Of a stretch of DNA of 41,469 bases, positions 15,893 through 23,416 are shown one piece after another. Origin of the DNA: Nonomuraea harbinensis (GTDB taxonomy: Bacteria > Actinomycetota > Actinomycetes > Streptosporangiales > Streptosporangiaceae); assembly GCF_019396385.1 (NCBI RefSeq), contig NZ_JAHKRN010000065.1, positions 1 to 41,469 of the forward strand, written 5' to 3'. Below the pieces are notes generated by a model. The model saw only the letters and a program-made list of their open reading frames with translations. It searched no databases and had not been told where the DNA came from. Position 1 is the stretch's first letter, and each line of letters starts with the position of its first letter. The position numbers were made by a program, and so were the translations under genes.

Positions 15893-17907
15893 TCAACAGG
15901 CGAAGCACCCCGTCCGGTGATGGACGCGGTCGAGGACGCGCCGGCGGCTCCGGCCGCGGCGGGCGTCCCGCCTTCCGCTCGGACGATTCGCGCGGCCGTA
16001 CGCGCCGCGACGACTCCCGTGACGGTTCCCAGCGAGACGAGCGCCGGGGTTCCGGCAGAGACGACTTCAGCGGCGGTTCCGGCCGCGACGACTCGCGCGG
16101 TTCCTCGGGCGGGTCCTACCGTGGGGATGACGCGCGCGGGGGTTCCCGCGGTGGCGGTTTCCGCGGGGACGACCGCCGGGGTTCCGGCGGGGGTATCCGC
16201 AGCGACCGTCGAGGTTCGCGGGACGACCGTGGCGGGTTCCGTCGTGATGACGCGCGCGGGTCTTCCGGCGGTTCGTTCCGCCGTGATGACGCGCGTGGGT
16301 CCTCGGGCGGGTCTTACCGTGGGGATGACGCGCGCGGGGGTTCCCGCGGTGGCGGTTTCCGCGGCGATGACCGCCGGAGTTCCGGCGGGGAGTTCCGTGG
16401 TGACCGTCGGGGTTCGCGGGATGACCGTGGCGGGTTCCGTCGTGACGACGCGCGCGGGTCTTCCGGCGGGTCCTTCCGTCGCGATGACGCGCGTGAGGGT
16501 TCCCGTCGTGACGGGTTCCGCGGCGATGACCGCCGGGGCTCTGGTGGGGAGTTCCGTGGTGACCGTCGGGGTTCGCGGGACGACCGTGGTGGGTTCCGTC
16601 GTGATGACGCGCGTGGGTCTTCGGGCGGTTCGTTCCGTCGTGATGACGCGCGTGGGTCCTATCGGCGTGATGACGCGCGCGGTAGCTCGCGTGGGGAGGA
16701 CCGGTACGGCCGGGACCGGGGCGACGGACGTGACTCGCCGCGCGCCGGCAGGGGCGGCGGTACGCGGGCCAGGTACGGGCAGGACGGAGGCCGTTCCGAG
16801 CGGCCCGCGCGGGACGACTTCGGTTTCTCCGGCGACGACATCGAGTACGAGTCCTCCGGCGGCGGGCGCGCGGAGGAGCGCGGCGGGTTCAGGGTGGACC
16901 GGAGCGGGCGCAGGGAAGGCCCCCAGGGTTCGTCGCGGGCCCGTTACGGCAGGCGCGACGAAGGAGACCGCGGCGGCTCGGGCCGCACGCCCCGGCGGGA
17001 CGAAGGCGCCCGCAGTGGGCGGGTGTCCAAGCGCGACGGCGTGCACACGCTGGGCGACTCGCGGCGCGGCGCCGGAGACCGGGCCACGCCCAAGGACCGG
17101 TTCAAGACCGCACGCCAGCCCGTCCGCGACCGCGACTTCTACCCCGAGGGCTACACCGACGAGCGTGACACCACCGAGGTCCCGGGCGGGGTGCGCCTGC
17201 AGAAGGTGCTCGCCCAGGCCGGGGTCGCCAGCCGCAGGGCCTGCGAGGAGATGATCGGCGACGGCCGCGTCACCGTGGACGGCCAGGTGGTGCGCAGGTT
17301 CGGCGCCAAGGTCGACCCGGCCAAGCAGGTCATCCACGTCGACGGCAGGCGTATCCCGACCGCGCCCGATCTGGTCTACTACGCGCTGAACAAGCCGATC
17401 GGCGTGGTGTCGACCATGGAGGACCCGCAGGGCCGGCCGTGCCTGGCCGACTTCGTGGAGGAGCTGGCTCCGCGGCTGTTCCACGTGGGCAGGCTCGACA
17501 CCGAGACCGAGGGCCTGCTGCTGCTCACCAACGACGGCGAGCTGGCCAACCGGCTCACCCACCCGAGCTACGGGGTGCCGAAGAAGTACTGGGCCAAGGT
17601 GCCCGGCCCGATCCCGCGCGACCTGGGCCGCCGGCTCAAGCAGGGCATCGAGCTGGAGGACGGCATCGCCAAGGCCGACGACTTCCAGATCGTGCAGGAG
17701 CACGGCCAGCAGGCGCTGGTCGAGGTGGTGCTGCACGAGGGACGCAAGCACGTCGTACGACGCATGCTGGAGGAGTCCGGCCACCGGGTCATCGACCTGG
17801 CCCGCATCGAGTTCGGCCCGGTGAAGCTGGGCCGCACCAAGCCCGGCACGCTCAGGGCGCTGACGCTGCGTGAGGTCGGCGAATTGTACGCCGCGGTGAA
17901 GCTGTAA
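15889..17907 (+). CDS. rluB: RluB/RsuA-family pseudouridine synthase with long RGG/RDD-repeat extension
   Basis: The 672-residue protein has two unlike halves. Residues 1 to about 430 are almost entirely Gly, Arg, Asp and Ser, with repeated units such as FRGDDRRGSGG, RRGSRDDRGGFRRDDARGSS and GGSFRRDDARGSS; this is an extreme disordered, RNA-binding-like tail. From about 434 comes an S4 domain (VRLQKVLAQAGVASRRACEE), then the catalytic domain with GRLDTETEGLLLLTNDG, where Asp537 is the expected catalytic aspartate, and GRKHVVRRMLEESGH. Relatives of about 240-300 residues convert a uridine of 23S rRNA to pseudouridine. The GTG at 15889 overlaps the scpB stop; a start near 17200 would suit the core, but the frame and composition are continuous from 15889. 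A terminator-like hairpin follows. Confidence 0.93.
   Translation: MINRRSTPSGDGRGRGRAGGSGRGGRPAFRSDDSRGRTRRDDSRDGSQRDERRGSGRDDFSGGSGRDDSRGSSGGSYRGDDARGGSRGGGFRGDDRRGSGGGIRSDRRGSRDDRGGFRRDDARGSSGGSFRRDDARGSSGGSYRGDDARGGSRGGGFRGDDRRSSGGEFRGDRRGSRDDRGGFRRDDARGSSGGSFRRDDAREGSRRDGFRGDDRRGSGGEFRGDRRGSRDDRGGFRRDDARGSSGGSFRRDDARGSYRRDDARGSSRGEDRYGRDRGDGRDSPRAGRGGGTRARYGQDGGRSERPARDDFGFSGDDIEYESSGGGRAEERGGFRVDRSGRREGPQGSSRARYGRRDEGDRGGSGRTPRRDEGARSGRVSKRDGVHTLGDSRRGAGDRATPKDRFKTARQPVRDRDFYPEGYTDERDTTEVPGGVRLQKVLAQAGVASRRACEEMIGDGRVTVDGQVVRRFGAKVDPAKQVIHVDGRRIPTAPDLVYYALNKPIGVVSTMEDPQGRPCLADFVEELAPRLFHVGRLDTETEGLLLLTNDGELANRLTHPSYGVPKKYWAKVPGPIPRDLGRRLKQGIELEDGIAKADDFQIVQEHGQQALVEVVLHEGRKHVVRRMLEESGHRVIDLARIEFGPVKLGRTKPGTLRALTLREVGELYAAVKL
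16108..16680 (+). repeat. Tandem imperfect repeats encoding the RGG/RDD region
   Basis: Three imperfect copies of a block of about 160-200 bases cover codons 74-263 of the rluB-type gene. The FRGDDRR(G/S)SGG element recurs at residues 91, 157 and 210, and RRGSRDDRGGFRRDDARGSSGGSF recurs in each copy. Spacing is 66 and then 53 residues, so the third copy has lost a piece. Protein repeats are better conserved than would be expected by chance at wobble positions, suggesting recent duplication. Confidence 0.85.
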
Positions 17908-17923
17908 CCTGGCCACGACGCTG

Positions 17924-17951
17924 GAGCCCGTGCGAATCTCCGCACGGGCTC
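17924..17951 (+). terminator. Hairpin between rluB and aroH
   Basis: A perfect 11-base-pair stem (GAGCCCGTGCG with CGCACGGGCTC) has a six-base loop. It starts 17 bases after the rluB stop and ends 25 bases before the aroH ATG. A pyrimidine-rich tail (TCCC) follows. It could terminate or attenuate read-through into aroH. Confidence 0.6.
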
Positions 17952-17976
17952 TCCCGCTATAGAAGGAGCGAAGGGC

Positions 17977-18336
17977 ATGGTGCGGGCGATCCGCGGCGCG
18001 ATCCAGGTGGACGCCGACGACCGTAACTCGATCATCGAGGGGACGACCGAGCTGGTCGCCCAGGTCATGGAGCGCAACGAGCTCACCACGGACGACGTGA
18101 TCAGTGTGCTGTTCACCGCCACTCCCGACCTGACGGCGGAGTTCCCGGCGCTGGCGGCGCGCAAGCTGGGGTTCCACGAGGTGCCGCTGATCTGCTGCAC
18201 CGAGATCGGCGTGCCGGGTGCGCTGCCCAGGGTGGTGCGGCTCATGGCGCACGTCGAGACCGACCGGCCCCGCTCGGCGATCCAGCATGTGTATCTGCGC
18301 GGCGCCGTCGCGCTCCGTCAGGACATCGCCCAATAA
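17977..18336 (+). CDS. aroH: Chorismate mutase, AroH class
   Basis: The 119-residue protein matches monofunctional AroH-type chorismate mutases, trimeric pseudo-alpha/beta-barrel enzymes that turn chorismate into prephenate for Phe and Tyr. The start MVRAIRGAIQVDADD contains the conserved active-site Arg7. The rest shows FTATPDLTAEFPALAARKLGF (substrate-binding region), CTEIGVPGALPRVVRLM and a C-terminal HVYLRGAVALRQD, with the conserved Tyr and Arg. GAAGGAG lies about eight bases before the ATG. The next gene, prephenate dehydrogenase, takes the product, 40 bases downstream. Confidence 0.95.
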   Translation: MVRAIRGAIQVDADDRNSIIEGTTELVAQVMERNELTTDDVISVLFTATPDLTAEFPALAARKLGFHEVPLICCTEIGVPGALPRVVRLMAHVETDRPRSAIQHVYLRGAVALRQDIAQ

Positions 18337-18376
18337 TCTGCCCGTACGACTCCCGTACCGAAATCAGGACAACGAC

Positions 18377-19459
18377 ATGGCCTCCGAACTCCGCACCGTG
18401 CTGGTTGTGGGCACCGGTCTCATCGGCACCTCGCTGGCGCTCGCGCTGCGCAAGCACGAGGTGCGCGTGCTGCTCGCCGACCGAGACCAGGGGGCCGTGC
18501 GGCTCGCGCGCGAGCTCGGCGCCGGTGAGGAGTGGCGGCCCGGCGAGAGCGCCGACCTGGCGGTGATCGCGGTGCCGCCCGGTTACGTCGCCACCGAGCT
18601 GCGGCGGCTGCAGGAGGGCGGCGCGGCGCGGTTCTTCACCGACGTGGCCAGCGTCAAGGCGGAGCCGATCGACCGGGCGCGCGAGCTGGGCTGTGACCTG
18701 TCGGCGTACGTGGCCTCGCACCCGCTGGCGGGCCGTGAGCGGTCCGGGCCGGGCGCGGCCAGGGCCGACCTGTTCCTGGGGCGGCCGTGGGCGTTCTGTC
18801 CCACGCCCGAGGCGTCCGCGGAGGCGACGGCGGCGGTGCTGCGGCTGATCGAGCTGTGCGGCGCGAACGCGGTCGAGGTCGACGCGGCCGAGCACGACCG
18901 GGCGGTCGCGGTGGTCTCGCACGCCCCGCACGTCGCGGCCTCGGCGGTGGCGGCTCGCTTGGCCGACGCCTCCGATGTGGCGCTCGGCCTGGCCGGTCAG
19001 GGGGTGCGCGACGTGACGAGGATCGCCGGCGGTGATCCCGGCCTGTGGCTGGGCATCCTGTCCGGCAACTCGGCCCCGGTCGCCGAGGTGCTGGAGGCGG
19101 TCTCCCGTGACCTGGCGGAGGCGGCGTCGGCGCTGCGGGCGCTGTCCGGGGGCGACGGCACCGCGTCCGGCGAGCTGACCCAGTTGCTCAAGCGCGGGGT
19201 CGTGGGCCACGGGCGGATCCCGGGCAAGCACGGCGGCCCGGCTTCGGCGTACGCGGTCGTCCAGGTCGTCATCGGTGACAGTCCGGGCCAGCTGGCGCGG
19301 CTGTTCCAGGTGTGCGACGAGGTCGGGGTCAACGTCGAGGACGTCCGCCTGGAGCACGCTCCCGGCCTGCCCCTGGGCGTGGCCGAGCTGTCGGTGCAGC
19401 CTGACGCGGCCGGCTCGCTGAGCCAGGCCCTGCGCGAGCGCGGCTGGCAGGTGCCGTAG
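18377..19459 (+). CDS. tyrA: Prephenate dehydrogenase with C-terminal ACT domain
   Basis: The 360-residue enzyme oxidises prephenate to 4-hydroxyphenylpyruvate for tyrosine. The NAD-binding motif VLVVGTGLIGTSLALAL is at about 8-24. The catalytic part has VASHPLAGRERSGPGAARADL with the conserved His, and DAAEHDRAVAVVSHAPHVAA. From about 285 a separate ACT-like domain (VVQVVIGDSPGQLARLFQVC) probably binds an amino acid for feedback control. The ATG at 18377 begins the Rossmann domain; in-frame codons upstream lie inside aroH. A strong hairpin ends the unit. In other actinobacteria cmk commonly follows directly, but here four other genes intervene. Confidence 0.95.
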   Translation: MASELRTVLVVGTGLIGTSLALALRKHEVRVLLADRDQGAVRLARELGAGEEWRPGESADLAVIAVPPGYVATELRRLQEGGAARFFTDVASVKAEPIDRARELGCDLSAYVASHPLAGRERSGPGAARADLFLGRPWAFCPTPEASAEATAAVLRLIELCGANAVEVDAAEHDRAVAVVSHAPHVAASAVAARLADASDVALGLAGQGVRDVTRIAGGDPGLWLGILSGNSAPVAEVLEAVSRDLAEAASALRALSGGDGTASGELTQLLKRGVVGHGRIPGKHGGPASAYAVVQVVIGDSPGQLARLFQVCDEVGVNVEDVRLEHAPGLPLGVAELSVQPDAAGSLSQALRERGWQVP

Positions 19460-19469
19460 CGGCATGGTG

Positions 19470-19498
19470 AAGGGTCCCGGCGTGGTGCCGGGACCCTT
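19470..19498. terminator. Bidirectional terminator between tyrA and the DUF2795 gene
   Basis: A perfect 12-base-pair stem (AAGGGTCCCGGC with GCCGGGACCCTT) has a five-base loop. It lies between the stop of tyrA (19459) and the stop of the convergent DUF2795 gene (19506), so it can serve both. Confidence 0.8.
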
Positions 19499-19505
19499 GG
19501 GTGGT

Positions 19506-19700
19506 TCAGCGCCGGGTGATCGCTTGGCTGACGGCGTTGGGGCCGTCGTACTCGCGGTCGGGCATGGCTTCCAGGGCGCGCATCGTGTCCTGGTCGGCGC
19601 CGTGTTTGCGGGCGGCCTCCAGCAGGTCGGCCTTGGAGGCCGGGTAGTCGACACCCTTGAGGTGCTTCTGCAGCTGGATCGGGTTCGGTGCTGTAGTCAT
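19506..19700 (-). CDS. DUF2795 domain protein
   Basis: This 64-residue acidic protein matches the small DUF2795 family: PNPIQLQKHLKGVDYPASKADLLEAARKHGA, with the pattern LKG(V/I)xYPA(S/T)KxDLL, and EYDGPNAVSQAI at the end. The family is frequent in actinobacteria, of unknown function, and often described as a helical domain also found in stress-related proteins. The start ATG at 19700 is preceded by a purine-poor stretch, so expression may rely on a nearby promoter. It stands alone, leftward, and shares the terminator at 19470-19498. Confidence 0.85.
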   Translation of the reverse strand: MTTAPNPIQLQKHLKGVDYPASKADLLEAARKHGADQDTMRALEAMPDREYDGPNAVSQAITRR

Positions 19701-19720
19701 AACCGATTGCTACCCAAAAG

Positions 19721-20569
19721 TCACAGATTGTAACGATCAAGCGCTTTTCGTGCCCGTTCGACCTCCGGCGGCAACGCCTCGCGCCGGGCCAGGGCGCGGC
19801 GCAGCCGGGGGAGGGCGTCGAGCAGGCCGCGCCGGCCCGCCCTGCCTTGGCGCAGGGCGTCCAGCGACCGCCGGGCCACCACCGGCCACGGACGGCGCAG
19901 CACGGCCGTCAGCAGCGCGTTGCGCACCGCCAGGGCCTGCCGGGCCGCCGGATCGCGGGGCGGCGACGGGTGGTGGTGCGCCACCACGTCGTCGGCGTAG
20001 GCGAGACCCCAGCCGCGCGCGGCCAGGTCCAGCGCCAGCCGCTCCTCCTCGCCGAAGAAGAACACCACGTCGTCGAAGCCGCCGGCCTCCAGGAAGGCGT
20101 CCCCGCGCACCACTGCGCCGCACGCCAGGAAGCCGAGCACGCTCGGGCCGGGCAGGTCGGCGGCGACCCCCAGCGGCGAGCGGCGCATCTCCTCGCTGAC
20201 CGGGTCGAGCCGCTCCTCGGGCCCCACCAGCACGCGCGCGCCGAGCACGGCCAGGCGCGGGTGGGCGTCGAAGAGCCAGGCCGCCCGCTCCAGGGCGCCC
20301 GGCGCCCACCACGAGTCGTCGTCGGCGAAGGCCACGTACGGAGTCCGCGCCAGCCGCACGCCCAAGTTGCGGGCGGGCGCGCCGAGGTTGCGGCCGTTCT
20401 CCACGACCTGGACGTGCGGGTGGTGGCGGCGGACGAACCCGGCGGTGCCGTCGGTGGAACCGTTGTCCACCAGGATCACCGGGCCCCGGTGGCGGGGGAG
20501 CGAGCGCTGTAGCGTGCGCAGGCGGTCGCGGGTCACCACCACCACCGTCACCTTGCTGTCAGCTCTCAC
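19721..20569 (-). CDS. Family 2 glycosyltransferase
   Basis: The 282-residue protein has the GT-A fold of GT2: KVTVVVVTRDRLRTLQRSL at the start (6-24), VILVDNGSTDGTAGFV (31-46), LGAPARNLGVRLA (62-74), and the metal/nucleotide-binding DDD at 83-85 in AFADDDSWWAPGALE. GFDDVVFFFGEEERLALDLAARGW carries the ED-type catalytic acids. The C-terminal third is Arg/Ala/Leu-rich and without a membrane segment. Donor and acceptor cannot be predicted. The ATG at 20569 faces the tetR promoter across about 35 bases. It belongs to the group of genes that interrupts the tyrA-cmk order. Confidence 0.9.
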   Translation of the reverse strand: MRADSKVTVVVVTRDRLRTLQRSLPRHRGPVILVDNGSTDGTAGFVRRHHPHVQVVENGRNLGAPARNLGVRLARTPYVAFADDDSWWAPGALERAAWLFDAHPRLAVLGARVLVGPEERLDPVSEEMRRSPLGVAADLPGPSVLGFLACGAVVRGDAFLEAGGFDDVVFFFGEEERLALDLAARGWGLAYADDVVAHHHPSPPRDPAARQALAVRNALLTAVLRRPWPVVARRSLDALRQGRAGRRGLLDALPRLRRALARREALPPEVERARKALDRYNL

Positions 20570-20604
20570 GCACGGCTTCTCTCCTGAGGGAGGCCGCTCA
20601 TGCC

Positions 20605-20672
20605 TTGACGGGCCGGGGAAGCCGGGATAGAAAGACGGTAACAGCGTTACCGAGAAGAAACGGCGTTACCGA
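20605..20672 (+). promoter_or_regulatory. tetR promoter with palindromic operator
   Basis: TTGACG (20605-20610), a 17-base spacer and TAGAAA (20628-20633) form a good promoter. Immediately after it is a perfect inverted repeat CGGTAAC-AGC-GTTACCG (20636-20652). The half GCGTTACCGA recurs at 20663-20672, just before the ATG at 20675. Such an arrangement is typical for an autoregulating TetR repressor that also controls the overlapping oxygenase gene. Confidence 0.7.
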
Positions 20673-20674
20673 AC

Positions 20675-21301
20675 ATGAGCGTGACCGCGTACCAGCAGGC
20701 CCAGCAGGAGGGGCAGGGCGTCGTGCGGGCAGTGATCCTCGACGCCGCCAAGAGCCTGCTGATCGGCGAGGGGCCCGCGGCGCTGACCGTGCGGCGCATC
20801 GCCGGCGAGGCCGGCTGCTCCACCAAGGTCATCTACACGCTGTTCGGCGGCAAGGACGGGCTCTGCCGGGCGCTCTGGCTGGAGGGTTTCGCCCGGTTCG
20901 AGCGGCGGCTGCTGGAGGTGCCCCACGACGACGACCCGCTGGAGCGGCTGCGGGCCGGCGTCGCCGCCTACCGGGAGTACGCGCTGGAGGAGCCGGAGTA
21001 CTACCGGCTGATGTTTCAGGGCGCCCTGTCCGGCTACATCCCCGACGAGGCGGCCAGGGATGCCGCCCGGCGGACGTTCCGCCTGCTCGTGGGCGGCGTG
21101 CGGCGCTGCCTCGACGAGGGGCGGCTGCGCGGCGGCGGCGCCGCGGAGATCGCCGACGTGCTCTGGATGGCCATGCACGGCGCGGTGAGCCTGGAGCTCT
21201 CCGGCTTCTTCGACCGGGCCGAGGCCGGGCACCGCTACCGGCTGCTGTGGACCTCGGTGCTGCATCCCTTCCTCGTTCCAGACGAGAGGACCACCCCATG
21301 A
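20675..21301 (+). CDS. TetR family regulator with WHG-type ligand domain
   Basis: This 208-residue protein has the TetR helix-turn-helix at about 17-63 (VILDAAKSLLIGEGPAALTV, then IAGEAGCSTKVIYTLFGGKDGL). It is followed by an all-helical ligand domain with YREYALEEPEYYRLMFQGAL and VLWMAMHGAVSLELSGFF, the WHG-type pattern of the TetR_C_33 group. The stop overlaps the ATG of the carotenoid oxygenase (ATGA), so both genes are expressed together, and the operator at 20636-20652 lies just upstream. The effector might be the oxygenase substrate or product, by analogy with many local regulators; that is inference. Confidence 0.9.
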   Translation: MSVTAYQQAQQEGQGVVRAVILDAAKSLLIGEGPAALTVRRIAGEAGCSTKVIYTLFGGKDGLCRALWLEGFARFERRLLEVPHDDDPLERLRAGVAAYREYALEEPEYYRLMFQGALSGYIPDEAARDAARRTFRLLVGGVRRCLDEGRLRGGGAAEIADVLWMAMHGAVSLELSGFFDRAEAGHRYRLLWTSVLHPFLVPDERTTP

Positions 21302-22659
21302 CGTCCCACCCGTACCGCGACGGCTTCGCCCCCGTCACCGAGGAGATCACCGCCTACGACCTGGAGGTGACCGGCCGGATCCCGGCCGAGCTGAACGGCC
21401 GCTACCTGCGCAACGGCCCCAACCCGCTGAGCCTGGACGACCCGTCCGCCTCCCACCTGTTCCTCGGCGAAGGCATGATCCACGGCGTGCGGCTGCGCGA
21501 CGGTCGCGCCGAGTGGTACCGCAACCGGTGGGTGCGCAACGCCGCCGTGGCCCGGCGGCTCGGCGAGGAGCCGCGCTCCACGCTCACCCACGAGGGCATG
21601 GACTTCGCCCCCAACACCCACGTGCTCGGCATCGCCGGGCGCACCCTGGCCACCGTCGAGGCCGGGGCGCTCCCGTACGAGATGAGCTACGAGCTCGACA
21701 CCATCGGCCCGTGCGACTTCGACGGCGGCCTGCCCGGCGGGTTCGCCGCGCACACCCACCTCGACCCCGCCACCGGCGAGCTGCACGCCATGGCGTACTT
21801 CTTCGGCTGGGACCACCACCAGCACATCGTGCTCGACGACAAGGGCACGGTCGTGCGGACCAGGGACATCCCGATCGCCGACGCGCCCATGCTGCACGAC
21901 TTCGCGCTCACCGAGAAGTATGTGGTCATCTACGACCTGCCGGTCACCTTCAGCATGGCCCACGCCGAGCAGGGCGCCTCGCTGCCGTACGCGTGGAACC
22001 CCGGCCACGCCTCCAGGGTCGGCCTGCTGTCACGGGCGACCGGCGAGGTGAGCTGGGTGGAGGTGCCGCCGTGCTGGGTCTTCCACACGCTCAACGCCTA
22101 CGACGACGGCGACCAGGTGGTGGTCGACCTGGTGCGTTACCCGCAGCGGTTCGTCGACGCCCGGCTCGACCTGGGCGGCACGCCGACGCTCGACCGCTGG
22201 CGTGTCGACCCGGTCGCCGGCACCTTCACCGAGACGCGGCTGGACGACAGGGCGCAGGAGTTCCCGCGCATGGACGAGCGGCTGACCGGCAGGCCCTACC
22301 GCTACGGCTACACCGCGGCCGCCCGCGACCTGATCGACGTGGTCTATCCCGACGACACCGAGCTGGAGGACCTGCCCGACGAGGCGTTCGACAACACGCT
22401 GATCAAGCACGACCTGGCGGCGGGCACGCAGCAGGCCCGCCAGTTCGGGCGCGGCGCGTACGTGGGCGAGCCGGTGTTCGTGCCGTCGGGCGACGCGGAG
22501 GACGACGGGTACGTGCTCACCTTCGTCAACAACCCGGACAGAGGCGCGGCCGACCTGGTGATCCTGCCGGCGCAGGATTTCACCGGCGACCCGGTGGCCA
22601 CCGTCCACCTGCCGGTCAGGGTGCCGCTCGGCTTCCACGGGAGCTGGGTCGCCGACTGA
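21298..22659 (+). CDS. Carotenoid oxygenase (retinal pigment epithelium membrane protein family)
   Basis: The 453-residue protein is a carotenoid-cleavage-dioxygenase-type seven-bladed propeller. The opening GRIPAELNGRYLRNGPNP (about 26-43) is diagnostic. The four iron-binding histidines are visible: His152 in FAAHTHLDP, His200 in PMLHDFALT, His263 in CWVFHTLNAYDD and His447 in GFHGSW. The family cleaves or isomerises carotenoids and sometimes stilbenes, using Fe(II) and O2. The ATG at 21298 overlaps the tetR stop. No carotenoid biosynthesis genes are in the window, so the substrate must come from elsewhere in the genome or from outside. The nearest later gene, cmk, is 70 bases away and functionally unrelated. 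Confidence 0.93.
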   Translation: MTSHPYRDGFAPVTEEITAYDLEVTGRIPAELNGRYLRNGPNPLSLDDPSASHLFLGEGMIHGVRLRDGRAEWYRNRWVRNAAVARRLGEEPRSTLTHEGMDFAPNTHVLGIAGRTLATVEAGALPYEMSYELDTIGPCDFDGGLPGGFAAHTHLDPATGELHAMAYFFGWDHHQHIVLDDKGTVVRTRDIPIADAPMLHDFALTEKYVVIYDLPVTFSMAHAEQGASLPYAWNPGHASRVGLLSRATGEVSWVEVPPCWVFHTLNAYDDGDQVVVDLVRYPQRFVDARLDLGGTPTLDRWRVDPVAGTFTETRLDDRAQEFPRMDERLTGRPYRYGYTAAARDLIDVVYPDDTELEDLPDEAFDNTLIKHDLAAGTQQARQFGRGAYVGEPVFVPSGDAEDDGYVLTFVNNPDRGAADLVILPAQDFTGDPVATVHLPVRVPLGFHGSWVAD

Positions 22660-22729
22660 CCGGCTCGTCGCGGTGGCGCGAGACGGTAACCTCGTGAGGT
22701 TGGGTCAGCACACGTGAAGAGGGAGAGCC

Positions 22730-23386
22730 GTGGCCGGTCTGGTCGTCGCCATGGACGGCCCTTCGGGGTCGGGCAAGTCGAGCGCGTCGCGCGGGGTGGC
22801 CCGCGCGCTGGGTCTGCGCTACCTGGACACCGGAGCGCAATACCGGGCGATGACCTGGTGGATCCTCCGGCAGGGCGTCGACCTCGCCGACTCCGCCACG
22901 ATCGCGGCCCGCTGCGGCGAGCCCGAGATCGTCTCCGGCACCGACCCCGACAGCCCCGCCATCCACGTCGGCGCCGTCGACGTGGCGGGGCCGATCCGGG
23001 AGGACGAGGTCACCTCGGCGGTCTCCGCCGTGGCGGCGGTGCCCGAGGTGCGGGCCAGGCTCGTCGCCCTCCAGCGGGAGATCATCGGCGCCGGCGACAT
23101 CGTGGTCGAGGGCCGCGACATCGGCACCGTCGTCGCCCCCGACGCCCCCGTCAAGATCTATCTGACGGCCAGCCCCGAGGCCCGCGCCCAGCGCCGGTCG
23201 GCGGAGCTGGCCGGCACCACGGCGGAGGCGCAGCAGGCGGCCCTGGCCAGGCGCGACACCCTCGACTCGACACGCAAGACGGATCCACTCTCGATGGCGG
23301 ATGGCGCCGTCGAGCTCGACACCACCGCGCTCAACCTCGACGAGGTGATCGCGGAGGTGTTGAGACTGGTCAAGGAGCGCACCTGA
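22730..23386 (+). CDS. cmk: Cytidylate kinase
   Basis: The 218-residue enzyme phosphorylates CMP and dCMP. The P-loop GPSGSGKS is at 10-17, followed by LGLRYLDTGAQYRAMTWW, where most relatives have TGAMYR. VVEGRDIGTVVAPDAPVKIYLTA is conserved (about 125-147), as is the basic lid region RRDTLDSTRKTDPL. The GTG at 22730 has AGGGAG about seven bases upstream. der follows after 30 bases, the usual actinobacterial order, and the pair supports nucleotide supply and ribosome assembly. Confidence 0.96.
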   Translation: MAGLVVAMDGPSGSGKSSASRGVARALGLRYLDTGAQYRAMTWWILRQGVDLADSATIAARCGEPEIVSGTDPDSPAIHVGAVDVAGPIREDEVTSAVSAVAAVPEVRARLVALQREIIGAGDIVVEGRDIGTVVAPDAPVKIYLTASPEARAQRRSAELAGTTAEAQQAALARRDTLDSTRKTDPLSMADGAVELDTTALNLDEVIAEVLRLVKERT

Positions 23387-23416
23387 GCGGTGCGGGACTC
23401 ATAAGGATGAGACACC

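Noticed and set aside
16108..16680. CRISPR-like or transposon-type repeat array
   Set aside because: The repeats keep a single reading frame, encode a coherent protein motif and lack regular unique spacers.
15917..17254. Overlapping plus-strand frame with Val/Thr/Ala-rich repeats inside rluB
   Set aside because: Frame-shifted reading of the same repeat DNA. The real frame continues into the S4 and catalytic domains, and this one does not.
15775..18333. Very long antisense frame with Thr/Pro/Val-rich repeats opposite rluB and aroH
   Set aside because: It is the mirror of the RGG/RDD repeats in a GC-rich gene, where stop codons are rare on the other strand. It also crosses the terminator at 17924-17951, and has no ribosome-binding site or family.
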